This document shows positions 36,486 to 50,240 of a stretch of 64,000 nucleotides of DNA, piece by piece. The DNA is from Panorpa germanica. Its lineage: Eukaryota > Arthropoda > Insecta > Mecoptera > Panorpidae. Below the pieces are notes generated by a model. That model saw nothing but the letters and a program-made list of their open reading frames with translations. It was not told the origin of the DNA and ran no database searches. The stretch lies in the NCBI GenBank assembly GCA_963678705.1, contig OY783217.1, positions 434,001-498,000 of the forward strand, given 5' to 3'. Every line of letters starts with the position of its first letter. Positions within the stretch are counted from its first letter, which is position 1. A program made the position numbers and the translations under genes.

Positions 36486-37966
36486 AGGTAGAGCTAGAAC
36501 TAGACTATCTTAATAAATATTAATTTTATTTATTATTACAGACATCAAAAAATTGTACAGAAAACATGCTCAACTAAAATTATGTCATAAAATCATAACT
36601 CAAAAATCGTCCTGAATAAATGTTGGGACAATTTTAGGAAAGCAGTAGATTATAGAGAATGCATTTAGGATTTGAGCATCTTACCAACAGATGTCTGGCC
36701 AAATTATACATTTTTGGTATTCGAATACTTTGTGTTTGGAATTCTGTAACTTTTTGAGTTATGATTTGAGTGAGTTCTTATTTTTAATAGCATTCTTTAG
36801 TGAATAATTCGAATTTAAATAGACAATGTAGCATTACTTTCTAACAAATCGTACAGTATTGCAAAAAGAAACTTCAAAATTGAAATGACTAGATGTCTAA
36901 ATTATCTATGATGTCTAAATAAAGAAACGCATAATTTGAAAAGATTAAGCAACGTTTCGCTATTTTTCCTAAGAGACATTTCTTAGGCTCAAACATTACG
37001 ACTATATAAAGACAGTATTGTCACTAATGTGTGCAAATTTGATATGATAATCTACCCATAGATTAGCAAATTTAAAAAATTTGACTGAGATTATCAGATA
37101 CAATTTTTAACACGAAAAACCATTTCAAGAGAAACATACAAATTGATAATATTCATTCAATTTAAACGTTTTCTAGTTCATTCAAAAATAAAAGTATTGA
37201 TGTTACTTTACGCACTGTTAATTGTCGTATGAATTAATACATCAGTGCAAACGCAAACAAAAACTTACTGCATAGAGCTCAAGAAAGTGCGCGTATTTTA
37301 AAAACGATATCATGTTAAAATGCACAGCGATTGCATCATTTGCCAGCGTTTACTGGAATCGAATCTTATATTAAATATTAATGATTTTATGGTAACGAAT
37401 CCAATTATAGATTGAAACACGTGTTCTCTGAAAATGTGAGAGAGTATTCTACATAAAATAAAGCACTTGCAAAACGAGATCTTAATGTCAACCTGTCAAA
37501 ATTATTATGTCTAAGAATTGTTCCCAATTATTTTTTTAATTTCATTCGCATTAATTCGCCGACAAATAATTGTTTGGTTGTCTCGTGTTTTATTTATTTT
37601 CTTTCAATAACTTCAGTGGTCGGTTATTCGGGTTTGGTAATCGTTTTTGATTGTTTTTCTTCGCGGTTTGGACTAGATTAGATGTATCATTTTAATTATT
37701 TGGAATACCTGATGATAAATTGTTAAGAAACTGTTGTTTATATCTGAAGGCAGCGCTGAACATTTTGAGCGCCATTTTTTGAATAGAATATCACATGGCT
37801 AAACAATATATTCAGTTTGAAAAGAAATTTAAGCAATTATTGATAACATTAGAAACAGTTTTGCTGATTTATAAAATACTACGACGAAAATAAGTTAACC
37901 TCAAAATAATCACGTTTTTAAATACATTTTAGAATACACATAACATAACATAACCTATCTTGAAAT

Positions 37967-37994
37967 GCATTTGGCAGAGTGGTTTGCCAAATGC
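37967..37994. repeat. Perfect 10-bp hairpin
   Basis: GCATTTGGCA (37967-37976) pairs exactly with TGCCAAATGC (37985-37994) across an 8-base loop. The stem resembles the TGCCAAATGGCA found at the 3' end of the 48-kb LINE copy, but no other LINE sequence is present here. Confidence 0.6.
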
Positions 37995-39245
37995 CTGTGT
38001 CATTAAATTCAAATTCATGGTGTACTAATTTATGTAAGAAATAATGTAATTAAACAAAATAAATTCATACCTATTTATATGCAGAAAGTATCCTTAAATC
38101 TTTATTTTTAATGAATTTTATGTTCGCACAAGTCTCCACACTAAAACTCTTATTAAAACACATAAAAGGAACACAAAAAATTGTCACTCAATAAAATATA
38201 ACAGTATCACTTTTTTAATTAAAAAAATGTGAAAGTATATTGTAAAAGGTTGTTATTAAAAAAAATTTATATGAAAATATTTTTAATTGTTTGTATAAAA
38301 TAGAGATTAATTATGTTCATTCTGATTAAATAAAACTTTTAATTAATATTAAATCGAAAAAATCACAATTTAGCTAGTAGTGTAGTATTATCGCCTACAT
38401 AACACATCAATAAGTTAATAACAATAATTACTTTGTAACGAATATGTAATGTTTTTTATTAGAAACACTTTAATTTATAATAATTTAATATATTACAACT
38501 TTCACTATGTTTTTCATTATAATTTTCACGTGAATTTTCAATTTTCACTACAAAACACTACGAGCATCACCTTCCACGTCGCAGCAACGGAATATACTGA
38601 AATGCTAAAGCTGTAAACAGAACAGAAAACCTAGCGGAATATTACTTTCAATAAGTGCGAATGAAACAACATGAAAGGACAGAAATATTCTCGGGAAGAG
38701 AGGTAGATATAATATAGTAAGGAAAAGAGAAGGCTGTTGTTAAGCATTTGTTAGAAAGAGACGCTGGCTTAGGTAGGGAAGCCGATTCAAACTGAAGCGT
38801 CCACAATACCATGTGATGGCAGGGTTGGATCCATCGTCCTCCGACCCTACGTCCTACGTTAAAAGAGCGGGAACGATGGGAATGTACTCTATAAGTAAGA
38901 TAGAGATAAAAGGATCAAAGCTGTACTATAAAGGGGTCGATTATTTCCCCGGTGTAAAAATTAATTATTTGTACACCTATCGTATGCATAATATTAAATA
39001 AAACAGTACATACAGATAAATTAAATAATTTGAAATTTGGTAATTTAACTGTACTGTTCCGATAGCATAAAGAAGTTAAATGTACATACTCGTGTATAGA
39101 TGAATTTAATTAATTTATTTAATAAGTTTATTGTTTTAATTAGTTTTCTTTTATTAAGTTAATTAAAAAATTCTACTGCAGATTTTTAATTACGAGAACA
39201 AGAAAAAATAAGTTTTATTTTTTCTTATGTTTTACTTGTTGGTTC

Positions 39246-39270
39246 TTTTTTTTTTTTTTTTTTTTTTTTT
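39246..39270 (+). repeat. Poly-T tract (25 bases)
   Basis: Twenty-five consecutive T residues. It could be an inverted poly(A) tail of a retroposed sequence, but no recognisable retroposon precedes it on the minus strand. Confidence 0.9.
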
Positions 39271-40679
39271 GAATTGAATGTTAAACATAAATAAACCTAA
39301 TTTAAGTTCGCATAAGAAAAGTGTAGTTTCATTTTATTTTTAATTACTTCTTGTCTGTATAACAAAAGTGATATTTATAATGAAATTAATTGTTTTAATT
39401 CAATGATTGATATAATTATAGTTTAAGTACAGTTAATATATGTCATAAAACGATAATTACTTAAATTACTTGAAAGACTTGTACCTCAGATGTGCGTAGA
39501 ATCAGTACGAAGGAAGATAATAAATGAGTAAAAAACATCTGCACAATTGCTCCTACCCGCTGCAAATGAGAGCATCAGAAATTAATCTGTTGGCAGAGCT
39601 GAAACAGTGGCTTAGCAATTGCATAGTGAGCTCTTGGAAATAATTTAGGAACATGTTAGAGCATTCTACCCCCCTTCTCCTCACACTCTTTGCCCATTTA
39701 TTGACTTGGCAAAAACCGATATCTTGAAAACCGTGACATTTCATTTTTGTCGCAATTTTGTCTTCACACAGTCCCTCTCTTTCACAATCCCTAATATGTA
39801 ACTAGCACTATATATATAATTTAAACGGAATTAGGAAATTAATTATTAATTGATCAAGTTGAAATTTCATTTGAATTGTATCTGACATCACCAAACGCAA
39901 AACGCAAAACGCCAAATAAACCATGTATAACAATATACGTTTTTATGAATATAGCGCTTATGGATATAAAAATGTTTTATTTTGTTGAAATAGATTTGTA
40001 CAATTGGAAAGCAGAGCGCTTACTCTAATACAATAAATAAATGATGTTATGAATATCACTCGAACACATAATGGTGGGGGTAAAGTCACAAGGGCTACAT
40101 TTACCCCTATCCATAAAATTGTCCATATTACAAGAAGACACATTTCTCTAAACAAATACTTCATTCGAATATATTTTCTTAGAGACTATCTACTAACTAG
40201 TGTAGAAGACTTTCAACAAAATTAAGTATTTAAATACATTACGTTTTCTATATGATTTGGTTATGTTCATAATATATTGTGTGTAACAGTTACCGTACAT
40301 CGTGAAATAAGACCTTTAGCGCACACATAGACTACGTCGTACAGCAACGCGCCGCGCCGGGTGAACTACCCCCGAGCCTTGTTGGATACTGAGAATTGCT
40401 TTATCGTAGCAATAAGCATTATATACATACATAAGCATTGTGTGTGTGCCAAAGAATTGCGCAATTATAGTTATTGTACTACCCTCATTTTGACATCTTA
40501 ATGCTATAGAACAAACAACTTGATAAATTACGAGTGGGCATCAAAGATATATTAATGTTACATTCAAGTTAATGAGATGATACCAATATGCTACCTTGAC
40601 TTAACCCTTACGCTAGCTTACAAAAGCTACAGAAGAAAGAATTTGAGATTTATGTAGACGTGACAAATGTTCAACATTC

Positions 40680-40687
40680 ATAATCTT
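40680..40687. repeat. Left 8-bp target site duplication of hAT MITE
   Basis: ATAATCTT abuts the left end of the element and is repeated exactly at 41042-41049. Confidence 0.9.
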
Positions 40688-41041
40688 CAGAGGCGGCCTT
40701 AGGGGGTGACAAGTAGAGCAACCGCCCGGGGCCTCGCATTCTCGCGCAACAACCCAAGTATAAAAATTCATTACTATATATGAATTTGAATCTCGCGCCT
40801 CGCTCTTTAGAAATCCCACTAGAATCAGTGCGTATATATTTTAAGACATTCCTTAGTTTATCATCCTTAATATTTGTCGTCTTTGTGCTTGTTAACTTTT
40901 ATAAATCTTCCAATATAAAATTTTATTTCTCGTCAATTATCATCAAAAATGTTTACTTACAATTTACATAAATTATACAAAGAACAATTGCCTCGCAAAG
41001 ATCTGCTGCCTGGGACCTCGAAATGGTTAAGGCCGCCCCTG
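40688..41041. mobile_element. hAT-type MITE, 354 bp, complete
   Basis: The left end CAGAGGCGGCCTTA and the right end, read in reverse, CAGGGGCGGCCTTA match at 13 of 14 bases. Perfect 8-bp duplications flank the element. CAGGGGCGG-type ends are typical of hAT. Internally, a GCCYGGGRCCTCG block occurs near both ends in the same orientation (around 40720-40735 and 41008-41022), which may be subterminal transposase-binding sequence. It has no coding remains and is non-autonomous. The end sequence differs from that of the 571-bp hAT at 1744, so it belongs to a separate family. Confidence 0.92.
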
Positions 41042-41049
41042 ATAATCTT
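41042..41049. repeat. Right 8-bp target site duplication of hAT MITE
   Basis: ATAATCTT, identical to 40680-40687, lies directly after the terminal CCCCTG. Confidence 0.9.
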
Positions 41050-44000
41050 CTTCTAAGTAAAAGAAGAATATTGACAATATCCTTTTTTAAGTCAATAATC
41101 TAAGGCTAGGCTCGAATGACTAGCAAAAATCTTTAAAAAGAAAGACTCCTACTAATGAAAAAGTCCGGCAAGAAACGGTGAACAGTACGAAACAAGGACT
41201 CCAGCCTTTAAGATAGGACACAATCGTGAATTCAGTCGCTATGGAGTGTTGCTCCTGAACGCACCGCACTTTTGTGTGCGAGAATTTTACAAACACAATA
41301 GTTCTGGACAGAGAAAATTTACCAAACATCATGAGTTGCATGCTGAACTGTAAAATTATGCTGGTTATAATGTGAGAGACTTGTGGGACACCCTGTATAC
41401 GTTCATTAATATAAAAACTTTCTGAATTTATAATGAAGAATATATCTGAGCATGTATAAAGTTTAAGATGGAAGTAGAACCTTAGGTTAGTTAGGCTAAT
41501 AGGGCTGTATTCCTATTCTTAGAGGAGTTGTCTTATTAATGACTTTTTGAATAAACAGCAGCTACGAATGCGATGAATTGCATTGCGATAAACAACCTCT
41601 CCGGTAGCTCTATTCACATTTTGTTTGTTTGTAATTGAAATCAGTGCAGTACAGTAATAAAAGCCCTTGACGGAGGTGACAATACCGCACAAATGACAAA
41701 TGAAATACGCAAATGAAGAATTGTCAACAGCGTCGCGTTGTGAATACTGGCTCTTGCTGAGGGAGGGGAGGGGGTTGGTTGGAAAATGTGCCCAGTAATG
41801 AGCACCCAACACTTCGCAGCCCTTGCCACCCCTGCATCCTCAACGATATTCCAGCACCCAAATGCAGTACACTGTTAATAACACATTTTAGTTAGAAATA
41901 CTCGTAATATCAACGAAAAATATCGCTTACTTTGTTCATGTAGCAAGTACTCAGAAGTAAGCAGGTGCTCATGAAAGTAACAAGGTAACAAGTGACGACG
42001 AATAATGTTAGTGTACTGTATGTGTTATAAAATAAATTAGATAATAAAACATAAAATATATACGAGTTTGCTTCAGCCATCACTAGTTTACCGACATGAA
42101 AACCGATTGAAATTTTAACTTCTTTGGTTGGTTCATATCAAGGAATTTCTTGTCTCTTTCCATTTTTGACATTTTAATAACGAATGATTAAGAATTTTGT
42201 ATACAAAATTAAAATGATTTGTACTAAATCTTTACTTTGTATACATAACATATTTTTCAAAGAAATCAATTATAATTTGACATGCACATGTGTTACTGAT
42301 TTCAAAGAATATTATTCTAAAAAATAAACTATTAAATTGTATACAAATACAACGAATAAAGCTATCTTTGTGCGAGACTATTATTTTGTTGAAAGGACAC
42401 GAAATTACTCAGTTACTAACAAATAAATAAATCGGTTTGTTACATAGTGAAAACGGGAAAGAGATAGATATATTTACTTATAATAAACTTATTATATGTT
42501 AGAAGAGATATAATTAAAATTTCATATACTTTGTTGCACTAAATACATCCTATTCAGATGTATTTCAAGTATTCTAATTCTATTTTAATACAATGTTAGC
42601 AAATCGTTCAATTTATGGAGTACAGCTGCTGCTGTAGCGGCAAACAACGCTAGTCAATTAACAGGCCGCTGTGATTTGATTGGCGCGCGACTTCTAATTG
42701 CAAATACAATAAATTTATTTAACAATTTTTAAACATTCGTTTACGAATTGGCCATTTTAGGAGTGGTCAATATATATTTTAATTTAATGGCTAATTTTTA
42801 TTGCTCAAGGTGTGCACCAATTTAAAATTAAGTTTTATGAACATTCAAACCTAAATTTCTAAAGATAAACTTGCCTTCAGGCTCTATTACATAGTCTATT
42901 ATATTTCGGCAACTTTATAAGTTCGATATGTACAGGCAGGGTAAATAATCTCTGTGATTATAAATTTCTATAAATAAATAAAAAAGAAACAAAAAATAGG
43001 TTTACTAAATAGATCGCACGATAGGATTAAGTTCACACTGGAGACACAACTGTCTTAAGACAGTCGTTAATAACGTTAATTATTTTGTCCTTTGTTTCCG
43101 TAAATGTGATAATTTTAGCAACCCTTAACATATTTCAAATAAATGAATATTTCATGTTTTAACATCATTTTCTGAACATTGTAACACATTGATATATTCC
43201 GTAATTGGAGCGAGTTTAGGGGAGGAAAGCACAAGGTTGGCAAACGAGGGATGAGAGAGGTTTTGGCGTAATTGTGCTTATTTTGACCAACTCTCACCAT
43301 CACCCTTAACGAGATATTGTCCACCAAGCACATGTAAATATATAAATAGTGTGTCTGTATTAAATATGTATATAAATGTATTAGTTTGTAGATGTATTTT
43401 ACAATAAAATATATTATACAATGAATAAAGCATTAAATTGTATAATTAAAACGCGCAAAAATAATTCATTAATTAGTTACAGCGTTTAATTAAAACATGT
43501 CTCTTATTCTTTGTAATAAGGGAAGAGTGTAACTGGAGGAGAAAGGGAGAGGAACAACCCTGTTAGAGTGAGCTTCTGCTCAATGTTGTACAATTATTTT
43601 ATTGTGGAAAGTGCAGTTGGAATAATTGGAAGTCAGTCTTTCAAGTAAAAATCTGCTCAAGCAGTGACGGATTAAATTTTAAGGAGACCCCGGATCTAGC
43701 TGAATTTTAGTATGGACTTTTGATTACCAACTTTAAAAATAATAAATTATATTGTTTACTATTTGTTAAAGGTCCTACCTAGTGAACAATTTGGAGATTT
43801 ACCAGTTGTATATATCTATTTTTTATATTCAAGTAACTAGAATTACAGATACTGATACATTCTATGAAAATAATAACAAAATAAAAATAACACGTGCGCT
43901 AAAATTTGATTAAGGTTGTAGATACAAGCAGCAGCATTGTATAAAAACGGCAAACATCATTTGCTTTTGAAACGAAACTAACATTTTTTAACAGTATGTA

Positions 44001-47000
44001 GAAGCATTTAAAAAAGGGTCAGAATTGCTCCAAACTCTTGAAGGATTTTAAAATTTACACTAGATAACATGAATTGCGGTAGTTTAGTAATTGTACCAAC
44101 TTTCGTCAAGTATTTAAGCTACATTTTATACAAAATTTACACCAAAAGTATCTAAATACTGTATCTATAACAGTTATTCGGTAACTAGATACATTAATAA
44201 ACTAAAAGTTCATTGATAAATTGCTAACACCTGCCAATTTCACAAAATTCTTTTAATTAAAATTCCAAATAATTAAATTAACTGTATCTAATTTGCTAAT
44301 TAGGCGTCATAGTCTGTTAAACCTCTCTAAGGTCCGAAAGATTCTTTATTTGAGTTTCCTCGTACCACTCGCAGTAATAAAAATTCTCTAAACCATAATC
44401 CAGCATTTCTCTGATCGAGTGATCGTACACGACTTGGACACACGCTAATGACGATTTCGTGTGTTTATTTATTTTTAATTGATTATTACTATTCCAGTAC
44501 TAATTAAATATCTAGAGACTGGTAACGTGAACGTGAACGTAAACGTAAACGTAAACGTAAACATGAACAGGTGAAAGACGATGAACACGCTCCGCTATTA
44601 ATTAGCGACTGCAGAGGATAAGTCTTACTAATTGACAGGTAATTGATTAATGATGTGTATTGATTTGAGCAAATCTAATTATCAAAATAGATAAAAAAAA
44701 GAATTACAATCATTATTAGTTTTGTAATTTAAATGTTGATAACATGCGGGCATCGTACGTCTGATAACGTGGATAGAAGGCAAGCGAATATTACGCGCTA
44801 AATGATTCAGTGAAAAATGTTAATATTCTTTTAGATGAATTCATTGAAAACTTCATTGAAAATTAAACATGATTAAACTAAAAAATTGTTCGTGAATTTA
44901 ATAGAGGTATGTATTTACCCCAAATTTATTATTTTATCGCCGGATTCAAGCGTCTACGATATTACGACGTCTATTAGAGTCTACGACCTAACTGCCTTCG
45001 CCATCCTGAGGATTAAAAATGTTTCTCTTTAAATGTAGAATTGAATCGTTACACTGCGAGACCATTTCTATATGAGAAGTAGAAAATAAACATTGTTAAT
45101 AACTTGTGGCAAGCTGGTAAGTCAGATTGACAATTGCCTACCTTTTCTAATTAATATTATAAAGAAATTATATATTTTTTCGTGGAATGTTATTAATAGA
45201 AAGGTTTGTATATAAGGGAATGTTTTAGTTATATACCCCGAGCGTTATCTTAGTATAATTTGCAATCACTAATTCATCCGAAGCAGAGATTTAATTACCT
45301 GTCTATAATATATTCTAAATAACTAAATAGCATTTAATTTAGACTGACAGTGATAAATTCAAAACATTCTATTAATTATACGTCATATATTTTAAATGTA
45401 AATCAATATTATAGTGTTCTTGACGAACATTGACCTTTGTATTTTGCATAATACTGAAAACTAAAGATTTCTTCAGTGCAAATTGAGAACTATAGAGATG
45501 ATTTTAATAAATATTTAAGTTTATCACAGGTTAACAAGTAACAGGAAATATTATTAATGTACTATATGGGTTTTAAACTAAATTAGATATCAAAAATATT
45601 AAGAAATATTAACCATCCGCACTATTAGAAGTAGTGAATGTATTTTAATTTGAACAAACGCCGATATCTCTAAAGTCGCTACACTTCGAAAAATATCTCT
45701 CCTATACGAGATAGAATAAGTGCGGGTAACACTAATTTCAAAACACTAACAAATGTTTGCGCTGCCACACCTGTATTTCTTATGTACAAAATCCACAAGT
45801 AAAAAAATACATTTAATTGTCAGATATGACCTAATTATACCTAAATATTTGAATAATTTATTTAATCGATTTTATTTATTTTACTCATTAATTATTTTCG
45901 AATACTTTACTATACTTATATGTATGTATATTAGAAGAATGATTGATGTCTAAAAAGAGTTTGACAGGATCGAGCATTTCCGGTTTACTTCGAGTGGGAT
46001 CGTGGCTTTGGCCGCACATGCCAAACATAAATTAATTACATTATTTTAAAGTACTAACTAATGAAAATATCAGAAGTTGATAGAAAGTTTTAAGTTATTT
46101 AGAAAAAGCAGAACTTCTAAAATGTTGATTGCAGCTGCGATTAATATTTATTCAATTTTAATTGAAGGGGTACACAGGGGGACAAAATATACCTTGAATT
46201 ATAAATATGCACGCATATCGTACAGGTATTCCCGATCATACTACCCTAACACAATCTGGGGATGTAAACGAGTGACTTGATCTGAGTGCCTCTTTTTCTC
46301 GTTAACACCCCACTATCCATAGCGTTCACAATGTAACTTGCTGCAACTTTCTAACTTTATTTCTCTCCTTTTCTTTCCCTCTCCTAGCTAGTGCATCTAC
46401 GAATACGTATGAATTACACTGGACGGCGTTTTGCAATGGATGCCTGCCTGGTTTTGTGATAATTGTTCATTGTTAATTTCTTGTACAGATTTTTTTAAAC
46501 AAAGAATTTTTTTATAGTCTGAGTAACATGTAATTCCAATTATTTCAGCGAAAAATTTAAACAACAAAAGGGGACATGCATTTTAGGAGCTTTTTAAATA
46601 ATTCTCAGCTCTGTGCATATATAATGTTTGCAAAATATGCGGTCCTAAAGGTGACACTTTTCAAATGCCGTGAAACCAGAAATTCCCACCACATTCGTGC
46701 AAAAATAATAACTAATATTTTGTCTATAATAAAATAATAGCACAATAAAAAAAATTCAATCTAATTTAATTAAACTTTCAACTGCTAAACACCCAAGCCA
46801 TAAAATAATTTTATATTAATTTTATACAATGACTAAGCAAAAGGTATCTCGCCCCCAGTCCTACCTCCTGCATGCCCGCTCCATCTGCTGTCCCTTCCTT
46901 GTCCCACTCTCTTATCCTCATAAATACTAAATACACATGTAAAGATATACGAGCGGAGAATATGCAACAATGTTCAAAGGGGAAGAAAGATCCAAACACT

Positions 47001-48112
47001 AAAATTGTGTGAAATGTAATTGAAATATAACGCCAACAACTTTGTCCGTAAATGTGAACGTGAACGTGATGAGTAGCGGAGGAAAGTGAGAGGGGGGGAT
47101 AGGTAACTGTCCAGCTTTAGACGAGTCCCTGATGTGCGAATACACAAGAACTGGACTATACCAGACTGAAGAAAATAGACAAAAGGGAACAAAGTTGGAG
47201 AAGTATTTATATAATGACAACGAAGGAATTAATCCAATAATAACGAAATCTATATACCATATATAAAATATAAACATTGGAAGACCATTGGCATGACATA
47301 TTAAAAATCTGAAACTAGAAGGACCAAAAAATAAAATATTAATTATATTTTCGGTCTTCCAAATTTGCGTCATCAAATGACTATTCTGGAAATCTGTTTG
47401 GGAATCAGGTTTGCAAATCCTTAATGTTTAACTTTCATCTTCTAAGTCAGAAAGTTATGGTTTTTAGTTTTAACGAGACGTTGCATGTATCACATATTAA
47501 TTTACATACATTTCAAATAATGTAAAGTGAACGGTATGGAATAACAAAGTCACCATCATCACACCAACCACTTTGGCATTTTGTTTCTGTGTGGTTGCTT
47601 CCCCCCACCCTCTCTACCCTCTCTACCCAACGTGTCTTCCTTTCACGACTGCGTTTTCATGGTAACGCGAGTGTTGAGTGCGGAACATGTAACACTATCT
47701 GAAAACTCTTTAAACTATGATATTATATTACCAGCTAGTTGTTCTGGAGATAACAAAACGGGATTTTACCTTGTAACAGGTCTTGTAATCCTAATTTATG
47801 TGCTTGATTATATTGTAAAGTGTTGAATATTTTGCAGATTGCAATGTTATGGTTGGATTACTAATTGATGGCGATGATATTTTAACATTACGTACGTGTA
47901 CAAGATTCATGATTTTTGTTAGCATAATAAGACCTTATCTTTAGAATATGACCTTATTAGAAATCAATTAAAAATGATTTTATTTAGGGTAATATTCATG
48001 TTTTGTGTTTACAGGAAATTTTCATTCAGAAAATATCTTTTAAGCAGTTTATGAAAATGCCACTGGCGTTATCAAGGCATAGCTTATTACGGATTGCAAG
48101 TCAGGGTACTAA
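41050..48112. other. Long AT-rich non-genic stretch
   Basis: No gene is recognised in about 7 kb. Items seen are an ACACCCTGTATAC motif at 41392-41404, an unpaired CAGTGACGGATTAA (43662-43675, hAT-end-like), an AACGTR microsatellite near 44.5 kb and GC-richer patches at 46.85-46.92 and 47.57-47.69 kb. Minus-strand frames of 97-125 codons here have no motif. Confidence 0.5.
44524..44568 (+). repeat. (AACGTR)n hexanucleotide microsatellite
   Basis: About seven units of AACGTG/AACGTA, degenerating into AACATG at the end. Each intact unit carries an ACGT core. A two-unit echo (GTGAACGTGAACGTGA) is at 47054-47069. Confidence 0.9.
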
Positions 48113-48821
48113 TTATTATTATTATTTTATTTTAATGTTTTTGCCATTTGGCACTACATTCTTGTGCCTTAACTCATTTATTTACATGTCATTGTGCTTA
48201 ATTCAATTTTGATCCTTATTCAATCTAAACAATCTCACTCTTTCCAAACGAAAAAAAAAAGTGTAAATGTATTCTTATAAAAATAAAACTACTACTGCTA
48301 CTGCTTCGCTCCTCCTGCTACTCTCTCTCGTGTTTCTACTCTACCATTCCTTCTCTTTCCTCGTTCCTTTTCTCTATATCCGCCATCCACCTCATCGCTT
48401 CACTGCCTCCCTTTAAACCTGCTCAATATTCTTTTCGATTTTTGATTTTTGTTCCTTTTCTCACATGAAAACTTAATGTGCTCCAACGTTTCTATCTCCG
48501 TTCCGCACACCTCGCTATTTGCCCAGAATCTCTTTCGCAATCTAAATCTGGCAATCATTCTCATGTTTTTTGTAACCTTTTTTTTTAAGTATTGTGACAT
48601 CTCTCTCTCTCTTTCTCTCAAATTCTTTTATATCTTTTGTTGTAATTGCTCTTCTCAATTTTTTCCATTCTTTCCTGTTGCTGTATCTCCCTGTCTCTTC
48701 TCCTTAGCTCCTCTTCCACACTTGTGCCTTCTTCTCTCTGCCTCCTCTGTCGCCATTCCATTGCTTTCGTAATACTCCTTTCTCTTTTTCGGGCAAGACA
48801 GGGTCCTAATCGGATACTCAT
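48113..48821 (-). mobile_element. LINE retrotransposon 3' end, copy B
   Basis: Same family and orientation as 11954-12516, extending about 50-60 bases further 5'. Its 3' end on the minus strand reads ...GTGCCAAATGGCAAAAA and runs into an (AAT)n-like tail (plus-strand 48113-48138), typical of LINEs that end in simple repeats rather than pure poly(A). The GGCAC/GTGCC hairpin is conserved. The 5' end is truncated near 48821. No clear target duplication was found. Confidence 0.82.
48400..48821 (-). pseudogene. LINE ORF2 C-terminal tail in two frames
   Basis: The upstream frame (48618-48821) carries an Arg/Glu-rich helix ending EIQQQERMEKIEKSNYNKRY. After a frameshift near 48618-48621, the next frame (48400-48621) carries SQYLKKK, MIARFRLRKRFW and VCGTEIETLEHIKFSCEKR. 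The last is the Cys/His end seen after the reverse transcriptase in insect LINEs, with the first Cys of the usual CxxC apparently lost. Together these show the correct order of the family tail and explain why the frame in the 12-kb copy is scrambled. The reverse transcriptase and endonuclease domains are missing. Confidence 0.82.
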
Positions 48822-50240
48822 AAGGCTTGTCCCATTAAAGTTAAATTCTTTATGAGCGCCTTATGGTTGTAATATGGTGCATACGCGTACACAACAAAAT
48901 TTTATTCGGGGTACGGATAAATTCGATAGCCCGTTTTACTTTTAAATATTTATGTATTAAAGTTCCTACCTAATTAGTCTATTAGATTAATCCGGGCCTG
49001 ACTTTAAGTGATAATTATCACATTTTAAATATTCTAACCATCAACGAGCTGTCTATTTAATTAACAAATGAGATAAAGAAACCCAACTTACGAAGTGATT
49101 TACATAAGCGATTTAGATAAAATCAATTAATGACAAATAATATCCAGAATAAATTCTATCAAGAATTATTAAATATTTATGAGATGAATATATTCCCGTT
49201 TTTTACGATTCCACTAAAAACTAATAAATTATACAAAAAAAAAAAGCATTAAAACTAAACTCATTATAGTAAGAAAAAAATCTAATCAAAACGTTTGATT
49301 CTTATCAAAGTCTCTCACACCAAAAATCTTATAAACTAAAGTGATGTATTGCTCACGGATGATTGACCCAATTACAGTATCCCTTTCAGATCTCTGATAT
49401 AAGTAATTTCCACTTCTTCGTAACCCCAGCCACCCGCTGTCTTCCACCTACTCCTTCACTTACTCTCGTTCCTCTCATTCTCTCCCTTCTTCATTCCAAT
49501 CAAACAACCCCTAACAAGTACTTGGAGTCGTATAACATCGACAGCTGTCCACTAATTGGGATATCTCTACCCCACACGATTTTATGCAGGGTTCTTCTAC
49601 AATGTGGATAGGCTTCTTGGAAGACAATTTAGATTCATCACATTCCATTTTCAAATTGCGAAGATTATAACAGTTGTTGTGCTGTGATCATTAGAAAGGA
49701 ATTTAACAAACACAAATAGGTAGCCCCAATGGGTCTATGGTGTTATAGTCAATTGTGTGTGTTCAGATCAACAGGAAGTGTCCACTGTTCAGCACGGAAA
49801 AGTCATCGTATTGCAATGAGTATGGACCCTAACAGAACACAACAGTATGAACCTTTCGTATGAAGTTTTTATGAACATTGTATAAAAAAATAATGAAGTG
49901 TCTCTTCTTTATGTGACCATGGCGGAAAAGGGAATATGAACAAGGTCGATAGAAATATCTTAATAAGATTTTATGACATTTCTAGTTGGATGATTAGATT
50001 TGAAAATTGATTGATAGTAAGTGACAATATTAAAGATTATAATTTAAATTTATATTTCCACAAAAAGTGTTCTTTTTTAAATTGTGTCAGAATTTATTGT
50101 TTCATTCGAAAATTGAATTGTTCCCGAGTAGAATTTTGTCATGATTTACATCCTGATCAGGCATTGGTAAGGAATGTAATGATTAGGAGCCTGTCGGGCT
50201 AGCGGTAATATGGAGCTCAATACATTTTTAGCAAAATTTC

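Larger units (their letters stand above)
32516..40687. other. Long AT-rich non-genic stretch
   Basis: About 8 kb with no recognised gene. It contains two hairpins (36448-36485 and 37967-37994), one TGACGTCA site (35457-35464), a 25-base T tract (39246-39270) and a small CGACTTCT/CGACTTCG patch near 32815-32840. Open frames at 38813-39001 and 39553-39744 have no domain signature. Confidence 0.5.

Noticed and set aside
46306..46476. 56-codon frame with a hydrophobic, signal-peptide-like segment
   Set aside because: No in-frame Met; the hydrophobic run is just the translation of a pyrimidine-rich tract.
46999..47376. 125-codon minus-strand ORF rich in Phe, Ile and Pro
   Set aside because: Overlaps another minus-strand frame; hydrophobicity follows from base composition, and there is no motif or clear membrane-protein architecture.
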